Below, one piece after another: positions 18,501 through 25,900 of a stretch of 64,000 nt of DNA. The notes under the pieces are model-generated. The model made no database searches. It saw nothing but the letters and a program-made list of their open reading frames with translations, and was not told the DNA's origin. The translations under genes and the position numbers were made by a program. This DNA is from an uncultured Rhodospirillales bacterium (GTDB taxonomy: Bacteria > Pseudomonadota > Alphaproteobacteria > Acetobacterales > Acetobacteraceae). The stretch is from contig CAILMF010000066.1 of the NCBI GenBank assembly GCA_903835235.1, forward strand, positions 97,642-161,641, read 5' to 3'. Numbering within the stretch: the first letter of the stretch is position 1; each line of letters begins with the position of its first letter.

Positions 18501-20170
18501 CCCAGCGGGCTGGCCGAGCCGTTGTCGAAGAGCGAGACCGTGCTGCCCGGATGCGCGTCGCTGGCCCTGCCGGCGATGGTCTGGGCGGCCTGATTGGTGG
18601 TGACGGCGGCCGAGGTGATGCTGACGACCGGCGCCACGCTGTCGACCGTGACGGCCGCGCCGGCGCTGACCGCGGCGGAAGCGTTGCCGGCATTGTCGGT
18701 GGCGATGGCGGTGAAGCTGTGGCTGCCGTCGCCCAGGCCCGTGGCGTTGAAGCTCCAGGTGCTGCCGGTGATGGCGGCGTTGCCGAGGATGGTTGCCCCG
18801 TCCCTCACCTGCACGCTGGCGATGCCATTGGCGTCGCTGACCGTGCCGGAGATGATGTTGCTGGTCAGCCTGGTCAGCCCGGAGATGCTTTCGCCCGCGG
18901 TCAGCGTCGGCGCCGTGATGTCCAGCACATGGACCACGGCGGCGCTGCTGCCGGTATTGCCGGCCAGATCGGTATCCCGGGCCACCAGGCTGTGGCTGCC
19001 CTCCCCGGAGAGGGTGACAGTGGCCGACCAGGCGCCACCGACGACCGTCGCGGTGGCCAGTGCGGTGGCGGAGCCGTTGTCGAAGATCGAGACCGTGGTG
19101 CCGGGATGCAGGTCGCTCACCGTGCCGCGGATGGTCTGCCCGGTCTGGTTGGTGATGACGGCGGCCGAGGTGATGGCCACCACCGGCGCGGCGGTATCGA
19201 CGATGACCGTGTTGGTGGCGGATTGCGCAGAGGCGTTGCCGTAGCTGTCGGTCGCCGTCACGGTGATCGCGTGGCTGGCGTCGGCCAGCGCGGTGCCGAG
19301 GGTGAGGCTGTAGGTGCCGGCGGCCGAGGCGGTGGTGGTGCCGACACGGGCGATGCCGTCCAGCACCGTCACCGTGGCATTGGCCTGCGCGGTGCCGGAG
19401 ACGGTCAGGTTGCCGGTGCTGGCGTAGCCGGCGGCATTCTCCTGCGCGATGCTGGGCGCGCCTGGTTGCGGCGGCGCGAGCACCGAATAAATGCCGGTGT
19501 CGTCGGTGAAGAACTGCCATTCGCCGACGATGCCGGTGTTGCCGGTGGTGCTGGGCAGCGCGAGCAGCGCGGCCTGATTGGCCGAGGCCGGAAGCTCGTA
19601 ATAGTGCACGCCGTCGCCGGCCGAGAAGCCGACCCGCGCGACCTGGCCGCCCAGGCCATTGCTGCCGCCGCTGGCACTGCCGGTGGTCCATTGCACCGCC
19701 TGGTAGATCAGGTTGATGCCCGTGGCGCTGGTACCGTGCGACACCAGCTGCAGCTGGAACGCGTCCTTCTTCGTGCCGAAGGCGTAGTAGCCCACATCGT
19801 CCCAGGTGATGGTGATGGTCTTGTTGGCCTGGTCGAGGTTGTAATAAACCAGGTTCGTCCCGGCACTATTGCCCCCGGTGGAGGTCGTCGCCGGGCCACG
19901 CGTATCCACATCGGCCCAGAACGGCGCAATGATGGGCGAGCTGAACCCCGCACCGATCGAAGTCGGCGTGAAGCTGGCGAGCGGGGCAGTAAAGGTAACG
20001 TTGCCATTATTGTTGATGTACAGGCCGGTGAAATAAGTGCCGTACAGATTTATGCCACTGGGAAACAACGAGGAGATATCGATGCGGGCGGTCGATTCGT
20101 CGTCGTTGCGGTCAAGCACGCCAGTGCCAAAGCCCGCGGGACCGCCGAGATTGTTCACCAGGTTCGCCAT
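12539..20170 (-). CDS. Giant repeat adhesin-like protein: nidogen-like domain, ~19 Ig-like/cadherin-like repeats, RTX-like C-terminus
   Basis: The protein has 2,543 residues. ATG 20170 is used; GGAG lies ~12 bases upstream and the start fixes a nidogen-like (NIDO) domain at the very N-terminus (FTGLYINNNGNVTF, FWADVDTRG). About 19 repeats of ~85-95 residues follow. Roughly 13 are of one type (TNQATQTIAGTVSDLHPGST, ending LAGNTGSSAAVVDVLD). Six are of a second type (ADNVTHAILGTVAPGFG ... SSGSS ... YTPGLVT). One second-type repeat carries a ~175-residue insertion (17175-17712). Residues ~2190-2480 are GNGxN-type turns. The end (LFDHHALVFA) resembles a type I secretion signal and there is no N-terminal signal peptide. 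A cell-surface adhesin or matrix protein is inferred. A LuxR-type regulator is divergent. Confidence 0.85.
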   Translation of the reverse strand: MANLVNNLGGPAGFGTGVLDRNDDESTARIDISSLFPSGINLYGTYFTGLYINNNGNVTFTAPLASFTPTSIGAGFSSPIIAPFWADVDTRGPATTSTGGNSAGTNLVYYNLDQANKTITITWDDVGYYAFGTKKDAFQLQLVSHGTSATGINLIYQAVQWTTGSASGGSNGLGGQVARVGFSAGDGVHYYELPASANQAALLALPSTTGNTGIVGEWQFFTDDTGIYSVLAPPQPGAPSIAQENAAGYASTGNLTVSGTAQANATVTVLDGIARVGTTTASAAGTYSLTLGTALADASHAITVTATDSYGNASAQSATNTVIVDTAAPVVAITSAAVITNQTGQTIRGTVSDLHPGTTVSIFDNGSATALATATVVGGAWSATVTLSGEGSHSLVARDTDLAGNTGSSAAVVHVLDITAPTLTAGESISGLTRLTSNIISGTVSDANGIASVQVRDGATILGNAAITGSTWSFNATGLGDGSHSFTAIATDNAGNASAAVSAGAAVTVDSVAPVVSITSAAVTTNQAAQTIAGRASDAHPGSTVSLFDNGSASPLGTATIAADGTWSTSVTLAGQGSHSLVARHTDAAGNIGSSTAVVEVLDTVAPVVAITSTAVTTNQATQTIAGTVSDAHPGSTVSLYDNGSLLQSNIAVSNGTWSTSITLNAGSNSLVAKHTDAAGNTGSSAALVDVLGLPPVVTLAAAPAADNATHAVLGTAAPGYGADALSVTLTADAAFSSGSSITLSGGNLIYTPGLVTAAKAGSDVISYTVTDLVTGAVTLETQTITLGSGPAPAVTVATGATASNTSTAILGTTSPGYGNAYLSGYQTADNGLFTYISTDDSVRGTLVAQTNDWHNTASFANAVLVPGVTNYLHIEIIDYGGPGGLIGTYTLTGTGVAFANGTQTLSTNTADWKSVVQSLNGTFAEQPWATPTNTPMSVGVNGASPWGTRVNIASTANWIDDPATGTAASQGATLNNGFYTVDFSVPINVTYANGAPHPLVAALVSDARFATGSSVTLGTSGVAGTNIVYTPGLITAGLAGSDTIVYAITDTVTGAVTTRTATITLDNGPAPVVTLASAPAADNVAHAILGTVAPGFGADALSVTLTSDAAFSSGSSIAISGGTLVYTPGLVTAGKVGSDVISYRVTDMVTGAVTLETQTITLGNGPAPMVAITSGAVLTNGASQTLSGTVSGFEPGATVSLYDNGSLLGTAAVSGGTWSANVTLAGDGTHSLVARNTNAGGATGTSAAVVDTLDTLAPVVAITSAALDTNQATQTVTGTVSDLHAGSTVAVFDNGAATPLATAAVAANGSWSASVTLAGQGAHSLVARSTDLAGNTGSSAAVVDVLDTIAPVVVITAPASLANSAARIISGTVTDTQPGSTVSIFNNGGTAPIGTATIDANGGWTTTVTLPTEGSNSLVARNTDRAGNIGSSAAVVDVLDTVAPVVSITSAPVLTNQPTQTIAGTVSDLHPGSTVALFVDFLPAGTASVDATGHWSADVTFSGQGNHNLVAGNIDQAGNPGFSAALIDVLDTVAPVVAITSAAVTTKQATQTVTGTASDLHLGGTVLVYDNGSAVGSATVGANGTWSASVTLVGEGSHSLVAQADDAAGNTGTSAAVVDVLDTSAPTLTVGQSVAGLTNQTTAVLSGTVGDLNGVAHVEIYDGATDLGAATLTPGAWSFTATGLTEGSHSFTAIATDSAGNATAAVSAGAAVLVDTSAPTLTAGQSVAGITNLTTEVISGTVGDLNGVAHVEVYDGATDLGAATLTAGAWSFTATGLSEGSHSFTAIATDSAGNATAARPAGASVIIDLTPPQVIITSAPVVTAAAVQTIAGTVSDLHPGSTVLIFDNGAATPLATAAVLADGSWSTSVTLPVTGLNSLVARTTDLAGNTGTSAAVVDVLGPPPVVTLAAHPSADNGTPAVLGTAVTAYLNDALSVSLDADADYASGSRLELVGNNLVYSPGLVTTAQIGTDTITFTVTDTVTGAQTTRTQIVVLGNGPGPSASLASAPAADNVTHADLGSFSGFDGHALAVSLIDDATYASGSRLDLVGGHLFYTPGLVTTAQAGADLIHYRVTDTVTGAFVTEAQSVMLNEGPNPVVTLASAPLASNAASATLGTVAAGWGHDPLAITLLSDSVFGSGSSLHLVAGSIVYTPGVITSTKAGADRLDYVVTDLLTGAATQVSQLVQLATPGKTAVYLDGWNNMVGGPMGGPVAASGAAGPTILGAPYGNADVVGTGFSETVIAQGWNNHVFGNGGNDVLRAGQGQATVQVNDFNGDNSVSGSLGLTAITLGSGDNTIQASGFNNSIQLGDGNNSLSGPLGNSTVVVGHGDNHIALSGFGNAVTLGNGHNMVTAGLGNDTVHAGHGDLEMTLAGYNDVVVAGAGNHSLHGSLGNLFVQLGAGLNTVDAGGFGNRISVAGHSSVHAGAGGAQVSVSGMAEVWLAGWNNKVDGSGATDLTVHAGSGNGLYIAPAAGAGVEHIFGFNLAGGDQVQFRGVGQSAISFHAHGGDLDLLVDGTMVAELIGLGGINTQSLFDHHALVFA
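14743..15300. repeat. Recent tandem duplication of one adhesin repeat (period 279 bp)
   Basis: Bases 14743-15021 and 15022-15300 encode two adjacent ~93-residue repeats that are nearly identical at DNA level, while the other repeats in the gene are more diverged. The period is 93 codons, so the frame is kept. It is best explained by recent in-frame duplication or gene conversion. Confidence 0.75.
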
Positions 20171-20605
20171 CGCCCACACCCACTCCGAAACGCCCGCCAG
20201 GGGGCTCGCCTTGTTGCGCAGGCAAGCGCCTTGAACGGGCACAACCTGTGGCTGTGGGTATGCGGCGGATCGGGCGGGTCCCGCCTGTCCCATCTGGTAC
20301 AAAAGCGCCTGCCTTTTTTGCCCCGCCCATGGCTGCGGCGCTGCCGCGGCGCGGTGGCCGGACAGGACGGGCGCCGGCTTTGCAAATCGCAGCACCGGCG
20401 CCGCGTTTTGCGAGAGGCTATTCGCAATGCGCCTGCCTCGCAGCAGGCGGAAGCGTGCCCCAGGGCCGTCGAACCGCTGCGGAATCGGCCGAATGCAAGG
20501 GTTTCCGGCGATCTGGCCGGCGCCGCCCCCTCAATATGAGGCCGCCGGCGCCAATGGCCTGGCGCTTGCGCTGCCGCGGGGGAAACCGCCGGAACCTGTA
20601 CCGCA
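20171..20605. other. Intergenic region between adhesin and LuxR-type genes
   Basis: This is 435 bases between divergent genes. It should hold both promoters, but no convincing -35/-10 pair stands out. I see no gene, palindrome or terminator that I would support. Short open frames in it lack family motifs. Confidence 0.4.
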
Positions 20606-21340
20606 ATGTCCTACATCGATGCTGGCGCGAGAGCCCTGGGCAACGCGCCTCAACCAGGCGAGACCGTGGCGCCCGCACGCCTGGGCCAGGCCAACCAAGG
20701 CTGGGGCCTGCCCAACCAGGCGTTGCAGCACTTCGGTGCCCTTGTCTCGGGGCGCCGGTCGCTGGCCGAACCCGCTCAGCTGGACCATTGGGGCCAGGTG
20801 GCGGAGGCGCTGACCCTGCCGCTCCTGGTCATAGACCCCGACGGAAGGCTGCTGGACAGCAATGCGGCGGGCCAATCCGTTTTGACCCAAGGCTTGCCGC
20901 TGGCGGCGGTCAGCGGGCGGCTCACGGCGCGGCGGGCTGCCGACGGCAAGGCGCTGCGCAGCGCGCTGGAGCAGGTGCGCACCCAACGGGCCGACAGGTT
21001 GGTCTGCGGTCTGCCCAACCGGGACGGATCGCCTCGGCTGATACTGGACCTCAGGCAGCTCGGTGGCGCTTCATCTCCGGTGCTGGTGATCCTGAGCAAC
21101 CCGCAGCTGTCGCGACCACCGGACGCAGCCCTGCTGGTCGCCAGCTTCGGCCTGACCCGCGGTGAGGCACAGGTTGCGGCACTGCTCTCGACCGGGGTGG
21201 ATGTCTTCGAGATTGCCGCGCGCCTGGGTCTGCAGGTAGGCACCGTGCGCAACCATTTGAAGCGCGCCATGGCCAAGACCTGCACCAACAGCCAGTCGCA
21301 GCTCTCGGTGCTGGTTGCACGCGGCCTGACCAGCGCCTGA
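20606..21340 (+). CDS. LuxR-type helix-turn-helix regulator with PAS-like N-terminus
   Basis: The protein has 244 residues. The C-terminal ~65 residues are a LuxR/GerE helix-turn-helix (FGLTRGEAQVAALLSTG, EIAARLGLQVGTVRNHLKRAM). Residues ~65-165 look PAS-like (PLLVIDPDGRLLDSNAAG). There is no receiver domain or autoinducer-binding signature, so the signal is unknown. The ribosome site is weak. It is the only regulator beside the 7.6-kb adhesin gene, which reads the other way, so control of the adhesin is a reasonable inference. Confidence 0.8.
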   Translation: MSYIDAGARALGNAPQPGETVAPARLGQANQGWGLPNQALQHFGALVSGRRSLAEPAQLDHWGQVAEALTLPLLVIDPDGRLLDSNAAGQSVLTQGLPLAAVSGRLTARRAADGKALRSALEQVRTQRADRLVCGLPNRDGSPRLILDLRQLGGASSPVLVILSNPQLSRPPDAALLVASFGLTRGEAQVAALLSTGVDVFEIAARLGLQVGTVRNHLKRAMAKTCTNSQSQLSVLVARGLTSA

Positions 21341-21605
21341 CGCCCGGACGGCAATCGGACCCCGACAAGGTGGCGAAGCAGGAGACCGCTTCGACCGCCG
21401 GCCTGTGCCGTGGAGCGCTGCCAGCCGCCTCCGGCGGCCGCGGTGGTACTGCCCCCAGCGCGCTGATATCGTTGATCATTCTGGCGGCCCCTGGCGGGGG
21501 TCGGCGACGTGCCGTATCGGCTGCGGCGTAACAGGCGAGGCGGTGGCCAACTCAGACCGTCTGGTCAAGCGTGGCACCTGACGGGGTCCATGACCCGTTG
21601 AAACA

Positions 21606-21682
21606 TGGTGACCCCGGCGGGATTCGAACCCACGGCCCCCAGATTAGGAATCTGGTGCTCTATCCGGCTGAGCTACGGAGTC
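21606..21682 (-). tRNA. tRNA-Arg (anticodon CCT)
   Basis: On the minus strand the acceptor arms GACTCCG and CGGGGTC pair (one G-T). The D-arm is AGCTCAGCCGGATAGAGC, the anticodon stem CCAGA/TCTGG encloses loop TTCCTAA (anticodon CCT), and the T-arm contains GGTTCGAATCC. CCA is encoded. It lies between the LuxR-type regulator and the proline iminopeptidase gene. Confidence 0.95.
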
Positions 21683-21708
21683 ACGCACCCGCGCCATATA
21701 GCATGGCC

Positions 21709-22707
21709 TCAGCGCCGCCGGAACCGCTCCACCGCGCCCACCAGCGCCGTCCGCACACCCGGCTCCAGCGCGGAATGCCCGGCATCCGGCACCACCGTCA
21801 GCCTGGCCCGCGGCCAGGCGGCGGCCAGGTCGAAGGCGGTTTCCGCCGGGCAGACCATGTCGTAGCGGCCCTGCACAATCTCGGCCGGCAGGTGGGCAAT
21901 CCGCGCCATATGCGCCAGCAGCCCGCCTTCCGGCAGGAACAGGTCGTGGTTGAAGTAATGCGCCTCGATCCGCGCCAGCCCCAGCGCGGTGCGGTCCTGG
22001 GCAAAGCTCGCCACCGTATCGGGGCTGGGCAGCAGGGTGGAGCAACTCCCCTCGAACTGGCTCCAGGCCCGCGCCGCCGGCAGATGCACCTGCGGGTCCG
22101 GGTCGCACAGGCGCTTCAGATACCCGGCCAGCAGGTCGCCGCGCTCCGCAACCGGCAGATGCTCGGAAAACTGGCCCCAGGCATCCGGGAAGACCCGCTT
22201 CAGCCCGTACAGGAACCACTCCACCTCCTGCGCGCGGCCCAGGAAGACGCCGCGCAGCACCAGGCCCTGCACCCGCTCCGGATGCGCCTGGGCATAGGCC
22301 AGCGCCAGCGTGCTGCCCCAGCTGCCGCCGAACAACAGCCACTTGTCCACGCCCAAAAAGACGCGCAGCGCCTCGATATCCGCCACCAGGTGCGGCGTGG
22401 TGTTCTCCGCCAGCTCGCCGAGCGGGCGGCTGCGCCCGGCGCCGCGCTGGTCGAAGATCACCACCCGCCAGTGCAGCGGGTCGAAGAAGCGGCGATGCAC
22501 CGCCCCGGCCCCGGCGCCTGGCCCGCCATGCAGGAACAGCACCGGCTGTCCGCGCGGATTGCCCACCTGCTCCCAGTACATCACATGGTTGGGGCCGTCC
22601 TCGCGCAGGCCGCCAGCGGCACCGCCAGCCGCCCCGCCCTTGGGGGCAAGCGGCAGCAGGCCGGTTTCATACGGCGCGATATCTGGGAAAAGGTCGCCTC
22701 GGGGCAT
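21709..22707 (-). CDS. pip: Proline iminopeptidase
   Basis: The protein has 332 residues with an alpha/beta-hydrolase fold. HGGPG (60-64) forms the oxyanion region. Ser129 in GGSWGSTL, Asp283 in GRYDMVCP and His311 in DAGHSA form the catalytic triad, all typical of Pip, which removes N-terminal proline from peptides. The start MPRGDLFPDI matches the family beginning; the ribosome site is weak. A short Gly/Ala insertion (GGAAGGAAGG, 24-33) is unusual. No signal peptide, so cytoplasmic. Confidence 0.92.
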   Translation of the reverse strand: MPRGDLFPDIAPYETGLLPLAPKGGAAGGAAGGLREDGPNHVMYWEQVGNPRGQPVLFLHGGPGAGAGAVHRRFFDPLHWRVVIFDQRGAGRSRPLGELAENTTPHLVADIEALRVFLGVDKWLLFGGSWGSTLALAYAQAHPERVQGLVLRGVFLGRAQEVEWFLYGLKRVFPDAWGQFSEHLPVAERGDLLAGYLKRLCDPDPQVHLPAARAWSQFEGSCSTLLPSPDTVASFAQDRTALGLARIEAHYFNHDLFLPEGGLLAHMARIAHLPAEIVQGRYDMVCPAETAFDLAAAWPRARLTVVPDAGHSALEPGVRTALVGAVERFRRR

Positions 22708-22884
22708 GGATGCAGTATCCGCAATCCCCGCCCCACGGCAACCATGACGCTGTGGCACATGCAGCGGCGCCCGGCCGGCCCGGCGCTCAACGGCATGTGA
22801 TCGGCATCCGCCCGGGCAGGAAATCGCGGGATCGGCACGTCACCCCTTCGCCTTTTGCTCCGGCGCGCCTACCTTGCACCCTTG

Positions 22885-23640
22885 ATGACCTCACCCGTGC
22901 CCGCCAGCTCGCGGCCCGGCGGCACCGCGCCCTTGCCGCGCTGTGCCGTCTGCGGCACCGAAAGTCGCCAGGCCCCGTTCCGCGCCAGCCCGCCGGAACA
23001 GGCGCCGGACCTGGACCTGCGCCCGGGGGAGCCGGTGCGCAGCGCCATGGCGCGTTGGCTGCAGCAATGCCCCAGCTGCGGCTATGCGGCGCCCGACATC
23101 ACCAAGGCCCACCCCGCCGCCGCCCTGGCGGTGGCCGCCGCGCCGTTCCGCGCCCTGCTGGCGGATGCCTCGCTGCCGCCGCTGGCCCGGCGGTTCCTGG
23201 CCTGGGCCCATGTGCTGGAGGAGACCGGCGCGCTGCATGCCGGCGCCGAGGCCACCCTGCAGGCCGCCTGGGTCGCCGACGATCTCGGCCTGCCCGAATT
23301 CTCCCGCGCCTGGCGGCAGGAAGCCGTGGCGCTCTGGCGCTCCGGCCCGGTGCTGGATGCCGAGCAGACCGTCCGCATTGTGGATGCGCTGCGCCGCGCC
23401 AGCGCCTGGGAGGATGCCGAGAACACCGCCGCCGCCATTGCCGCGCTGAACCCGCCGGAAGCCGTGGCCCAGGTGGTGGCGCTGGAACGCCGGCTGATCG
23501 CGGCACGCGACACCGGCCGCCACACCGTGGCCAGCGCCCTGCCGCCGCCGGCGCGCCGGCCGCATGCCTCCCACCACCGGGTGGCCAGCCGCGGGCCAGG
23601 CCTGTTCGCCAGGCTGCGCCGCTGGCTGGGCTGGCGCTGA
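22885..23640 (+). CDS. Hypothetical protein with two CxxC zinc-ribbon-like motifs
   Basis: The protein has 251 residues from ATG 22885. Two cysteine pairs, CAVC near residue 19-22 and CPSC near 62-65 (in CPSCGYAAPD), suggest a small zinc-binding fold, reminiscent of DUF2225-type proteins. The rest is alanine-rich and helical in appearance. It ends RLRRWLGWR, a basic, tryptophan-rich tail. The zinc/manganese-type binding protein gene begins five bases after the stop, so the two may be co-transcribed. I do not recognise a specific family with certainty. Confidence 0.65.
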   Translation: MTSPVPASSRPGGTAPLPRCAVCGTESRQAPFRASPPEQAPDLDLRPGEPVRSAMARWLQQCPSCGYAAPDITKAHPAAALAVAAAPFRALLADASLPPLARRFLAWAHVLEETGALHAGAEATLQAAWVADDLGLPEFSRAWRQEAVALWRSGPVLDAEQTVRIVDALRRASAWEDAENTAAAIAALNPPEAVAQVVALERRLIAARDTGRHTVASALPPPARRPHASHHRVASRGPGLFARLRRWLGWR

Positions 23641-23645
23641 ACCCC

Positions 23646-24566
23646 ATGCACCGCCGCGCCCTGCTGGCGCTGAGCCTGGCCGCAACTGCCGCCTCCCCGG
23701 GCGCTCCCCTGGGCGCGTCCCCGGGCGCTCCCCTGGGCACGTCCCTGGGCGCATCGGCAGCACAGGCGGCCCCGGCGTCACCGCAGGTGGTCGCTTCCTT
23801 CACCATCCTGGCCGACTTCGTCCGCCAGATCGCCGGGCGGCGCGTTGGCCTGCACGCGCTGCTGGGGCCGGAAGCCGACCCGCATGAATTCGCCCCGCGG
23901 CCGTCCGACGCCGTGGCGGTGCGGGACGCGCTGCTGGTGGTGCGCAACGGCCTGGGGCTGGAGCCCTGGATGGATCGCCTGTTGCGCGCCGCCCCACCGC
24001 GCGGCCAGGTGGTCACCGCCACCGCGGGCCTGGCGCCCCTGCTGGTCAACAACCAGCCGGACCCGCATGCCTGGATGGACCCGCAGAACGCCCAGGCCTA
24101 CGCCCGCGCCATCGGCGCCGCCCTGGCCACCGCGTTGCCGGCCCAAGGCCCGGCACTCCGCGCTGCCACGGATGCCTACGTCGCCCGGCTGGAACAGCTG
24201 CAGCAGCGCTGCGCCGAACGCTTCGCCGCCATTCCGCCGGCCCGCCGCGTCTTCGTCGTCGGCCATTCCGGCTTCGGCTATTTCGCCGCCCGCTTCGGGC
24301 TGGAGATGCTGGCCCCGCCGCACGAGGCCGGCGCCGGCGCGGTCGCCGCCCTGGTCCGCCAGGTCCGCGCCCGCCAGTTGCGTGCCCTGTACTTCACCGG
24401 CCCGGAGGACGCCGCGCTGATGCGCCGCGTTGCCGCCGAGGCCGGGCTGCCGGTGCTGGGTCGCCTGTTCGCGGAAACCCTGAGTGCCGCAGACGGCCTG
24501 GCCCCGACCTACGAGGCGCTGATCCGCCACGACACCACGCTGCTGGTCACGGGCATGTCGGCCTGA
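23646..24566 (+). CDS. ZnuA/MntC-like metal ABC transporter substrate-binding protein
   Basis: The protein has 306 residues. The signal peptide runs to about AQAA (residue 42) and is lengthened by a repeated GAPLGAS-type stretch (19-38) encoded by short tandem repeats at ~23696-23757. Cluster A-1 metal ligands are visible: His80 (EADPHEF), His141 (DPHAWMD), His207 (VVGHSGF) and an acidic residue near 277 (LFAETLS). This set fits Zn or Mn binding in the periplasm. There is no His-rich loop of the classical ZnuA type. The cognate ATPase and permease are not in the window. Confidence 0.85.
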   Translation: MHRRALLALSLAATAASPGAPLGASPGAPLGTSLGASAAQAAPASPQVVASFTILADFVRQIAGRRVGLHALLGPEADPHEFAPRPSDAVAVRDALLVVRNGLGLEPWMDRLLRAAPPRGQVVTATAGLAPLLVNNQPDPHAWMDPQNAQAYARAIGAALATALPAQGPALRAATDAYVARLEQLQQRCAERFAAIPPARRVFVVGHSGFGYFAARFGLEMLAPPHEAGAGAVAALVRQVRARQLRALYFTGPEDAALMRRVAAEAGLPVLGRLFAETLSAADGLAPTYEALIRHDTTLLVTGMSA

Positions 24567-24668
24567 TCCCAGCGTGCCGGCCCCTTGCCCGCGGGCATCG
24601 GGTTTTGCCTGCCATCATCAGCGTCCTGGGGAGCACGCCCATGGCGTGGCGCATCGGCAGCCGCCGTC

Positions 24669-24773
24669 CTAGACCGTGATCGCTTCTGATTGAAGCGCTC
24701 ACGCTCCAGGCTTGTTGTTGGAGAGACTGATTCACGGCTTACGGCGATTCCGCTTAAGCCGATCAGGCTCTAG
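24669..24773. repeat. MITE-like palindromic element, copy A
   Basis: This 105-base element ends in imperfect inverted repeats: CTAGACCGTGATC at one end and GATCAGGCTCTAG at the other (11 of 13 positions pair). It shares CACGCTCCAGGCTTGT, GAGAGACTGATTCAC, GGCGATTCCGC and CAGGCTCTAG in the same order with 47703-47798. The surrounding 24567-24845 gap has no gene. Confidence 0.65.
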
Positions 24774-24845
24774 CTTCGGCGCACCGGCGGCAGGCGCCAT
24801 CCGGCGGCGCGTGCAAGGACCGCGAGCCGCTGCCATGAGGCGGCG

Positions 24846-25346
24846 CTATCGCCGCCGCGCCGCCCCGGCCAGCACTTCCACCTGTTCCAGCAGCGCCGCC
24901 ACCTTCGCGGGGTCCCGCCCCAGCCGATGCAGCGCCCGCGCCACCTGCGCCCGGTTCGGCACCCGGTTCAGGTTGGGCCGGTCGCCGGTGAGGTCCTGCA
25001 AGGCCGCCGCCACCGCCGGCCGCGCCCGCCGGCTGCTGCCGCGCGCCACCTGCAGCAGCACCAGCTTCTCATCCGCGCCCAGCGCCGGGGCGGCCGGCAC
25101 GGCGGGTTCGGGCGGCGGCGCGGGCACCGGAAGCGGGCGGGAATGCTCGCTCAGTGCCTTGGAAGCCAGGCCCGCGGCATTCGGCAGGTTCGGCACATAG
25201 GGCGGCGGCGCCGGCTTTGGCTTGGGCGCCGGGGCTGGGGCCGGTGCGGCAACCGCCGCGGGCGCGGGGGCAGCCGGCACCGCAACCACGGGCGGAGCCT
25301 CGGCCACCGTCTTGCGCCCAAAGATGCGCCGCAGCCATCCAACCAT
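24846..25346 (-). CDS. Hypothetical protein with Ala/Pro-rich linker
   Basis: The protein has 166 residues. It opens MVGWLRRIFGRK, an amphipathic basic start, then has a ~50-residue Ala/Pro linker and a C-terminal helical segment (VPNRAQVARALHRLGRDP, VAALLEQVEVLAG). No family recognised. Codon use matches the genome and the gene fills the space between two convergent neighbours, so it is probably real. Confidence 0.55.
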   Translation of the reverse strand: MVGWLRRIFGRKTVAEAPPVVAVPAAPAPAAVAAPAPAPAPKPKPAPPPYVPNLPNAAGLASKALSEHSRPLPVPAPPPEPAVPAAPALGADEKLVLLQVARGSSRRARPAVAAALQDLTGDRPNLNRVPNRAQVARALHRLGRDPAKVAALLEQVEVLAGAARRR

Positions 25347-25534
25347 GCACCCGACTCCTCAACTCCTGGGCAGAATATCGCGGGCTTTGGCAAACGCTAA
25401 GGTTTCGCTGCCAATATCGTCCGGCCGGGCAACGCGGCCTGCCCATCCTCTGGGCAGCCCAGTCGCTCGCCGCCACCACCGCGGGCATGGCCCCTTCCCT
25501 GGCCCCTTGCCTTGGCCTGCGCTAAGCCCGCGGC

Positions 25535-25900
25535 ATGACCCTCCACCTGCATCGCCTCTGGATCGCCCTCGGCGCCCTGGCCGGGCTTACCGCCGTTGGC
25601 CTCTCGGCCTGGGCCGCGCATGGCGCCAGCGCCCAGCAGCGCCCGCTGATGGACAGCGCCCTGACCCTGCACGGCTGGCACGCCCTGGCGCTGCTGGCGG
25701 TGGGGCTGTGGGCGGAACGCCGCCCCGGCCTGCTGCCGCATTTGGCCGGCGCGGCCTTCGCCCTCGGCATGCTCGGCTTCTGCGGCGGGTTGTACTGGCA
25801 TGTCTTCACCGGCGCTTCCGCCGGCCGGCTGGCCCCGTTCGGCGGCACCACGCTGATGCTCGGCTGGGCGCTGCTGCTGGCCGCGGCGCTGCGCCGGTGA
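25535..25900 (+). CDS. DUF423-family small membrane protein
   Basis: The protein has 121 residues with about four hydrophobic segments. The pattern ALGALAGLTAVGLSAWAAHG, then LHGWHALALLAVG, then FCGGLYWHVFTG and FGGTTLMLGW is that of the DUF423 family, inner-membrane proteins of unknown function. The stop overlaps the GTG start of the methyltransferase gene (GTGA), implying coupling. Confidence 0.85.
   Translation: MTLHLHRLWIALGALAGLTAVGLSAWAAHGASAQQRPLMDSALTLHGWHALALLAVGLWAERRPGLLPHLAGAAFALGMLGFCGGLYWHVFTGASAGRLAPFGGTTLMLGWALLLAAALRR

Noticed and set aside
16910..20539. A 1,209-codon plus-strand frame
   Set aside because: Same antisense effect over the adhesin repeats; it crosses into the intergenic region without a recognisable protein.
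21606..21682. tRNA-Arg as an integration site for the adhesin/peroxidase block
   Set aside because: No integrase and no direct repeat of the tRNA end was seen, and base composition matches the genome.
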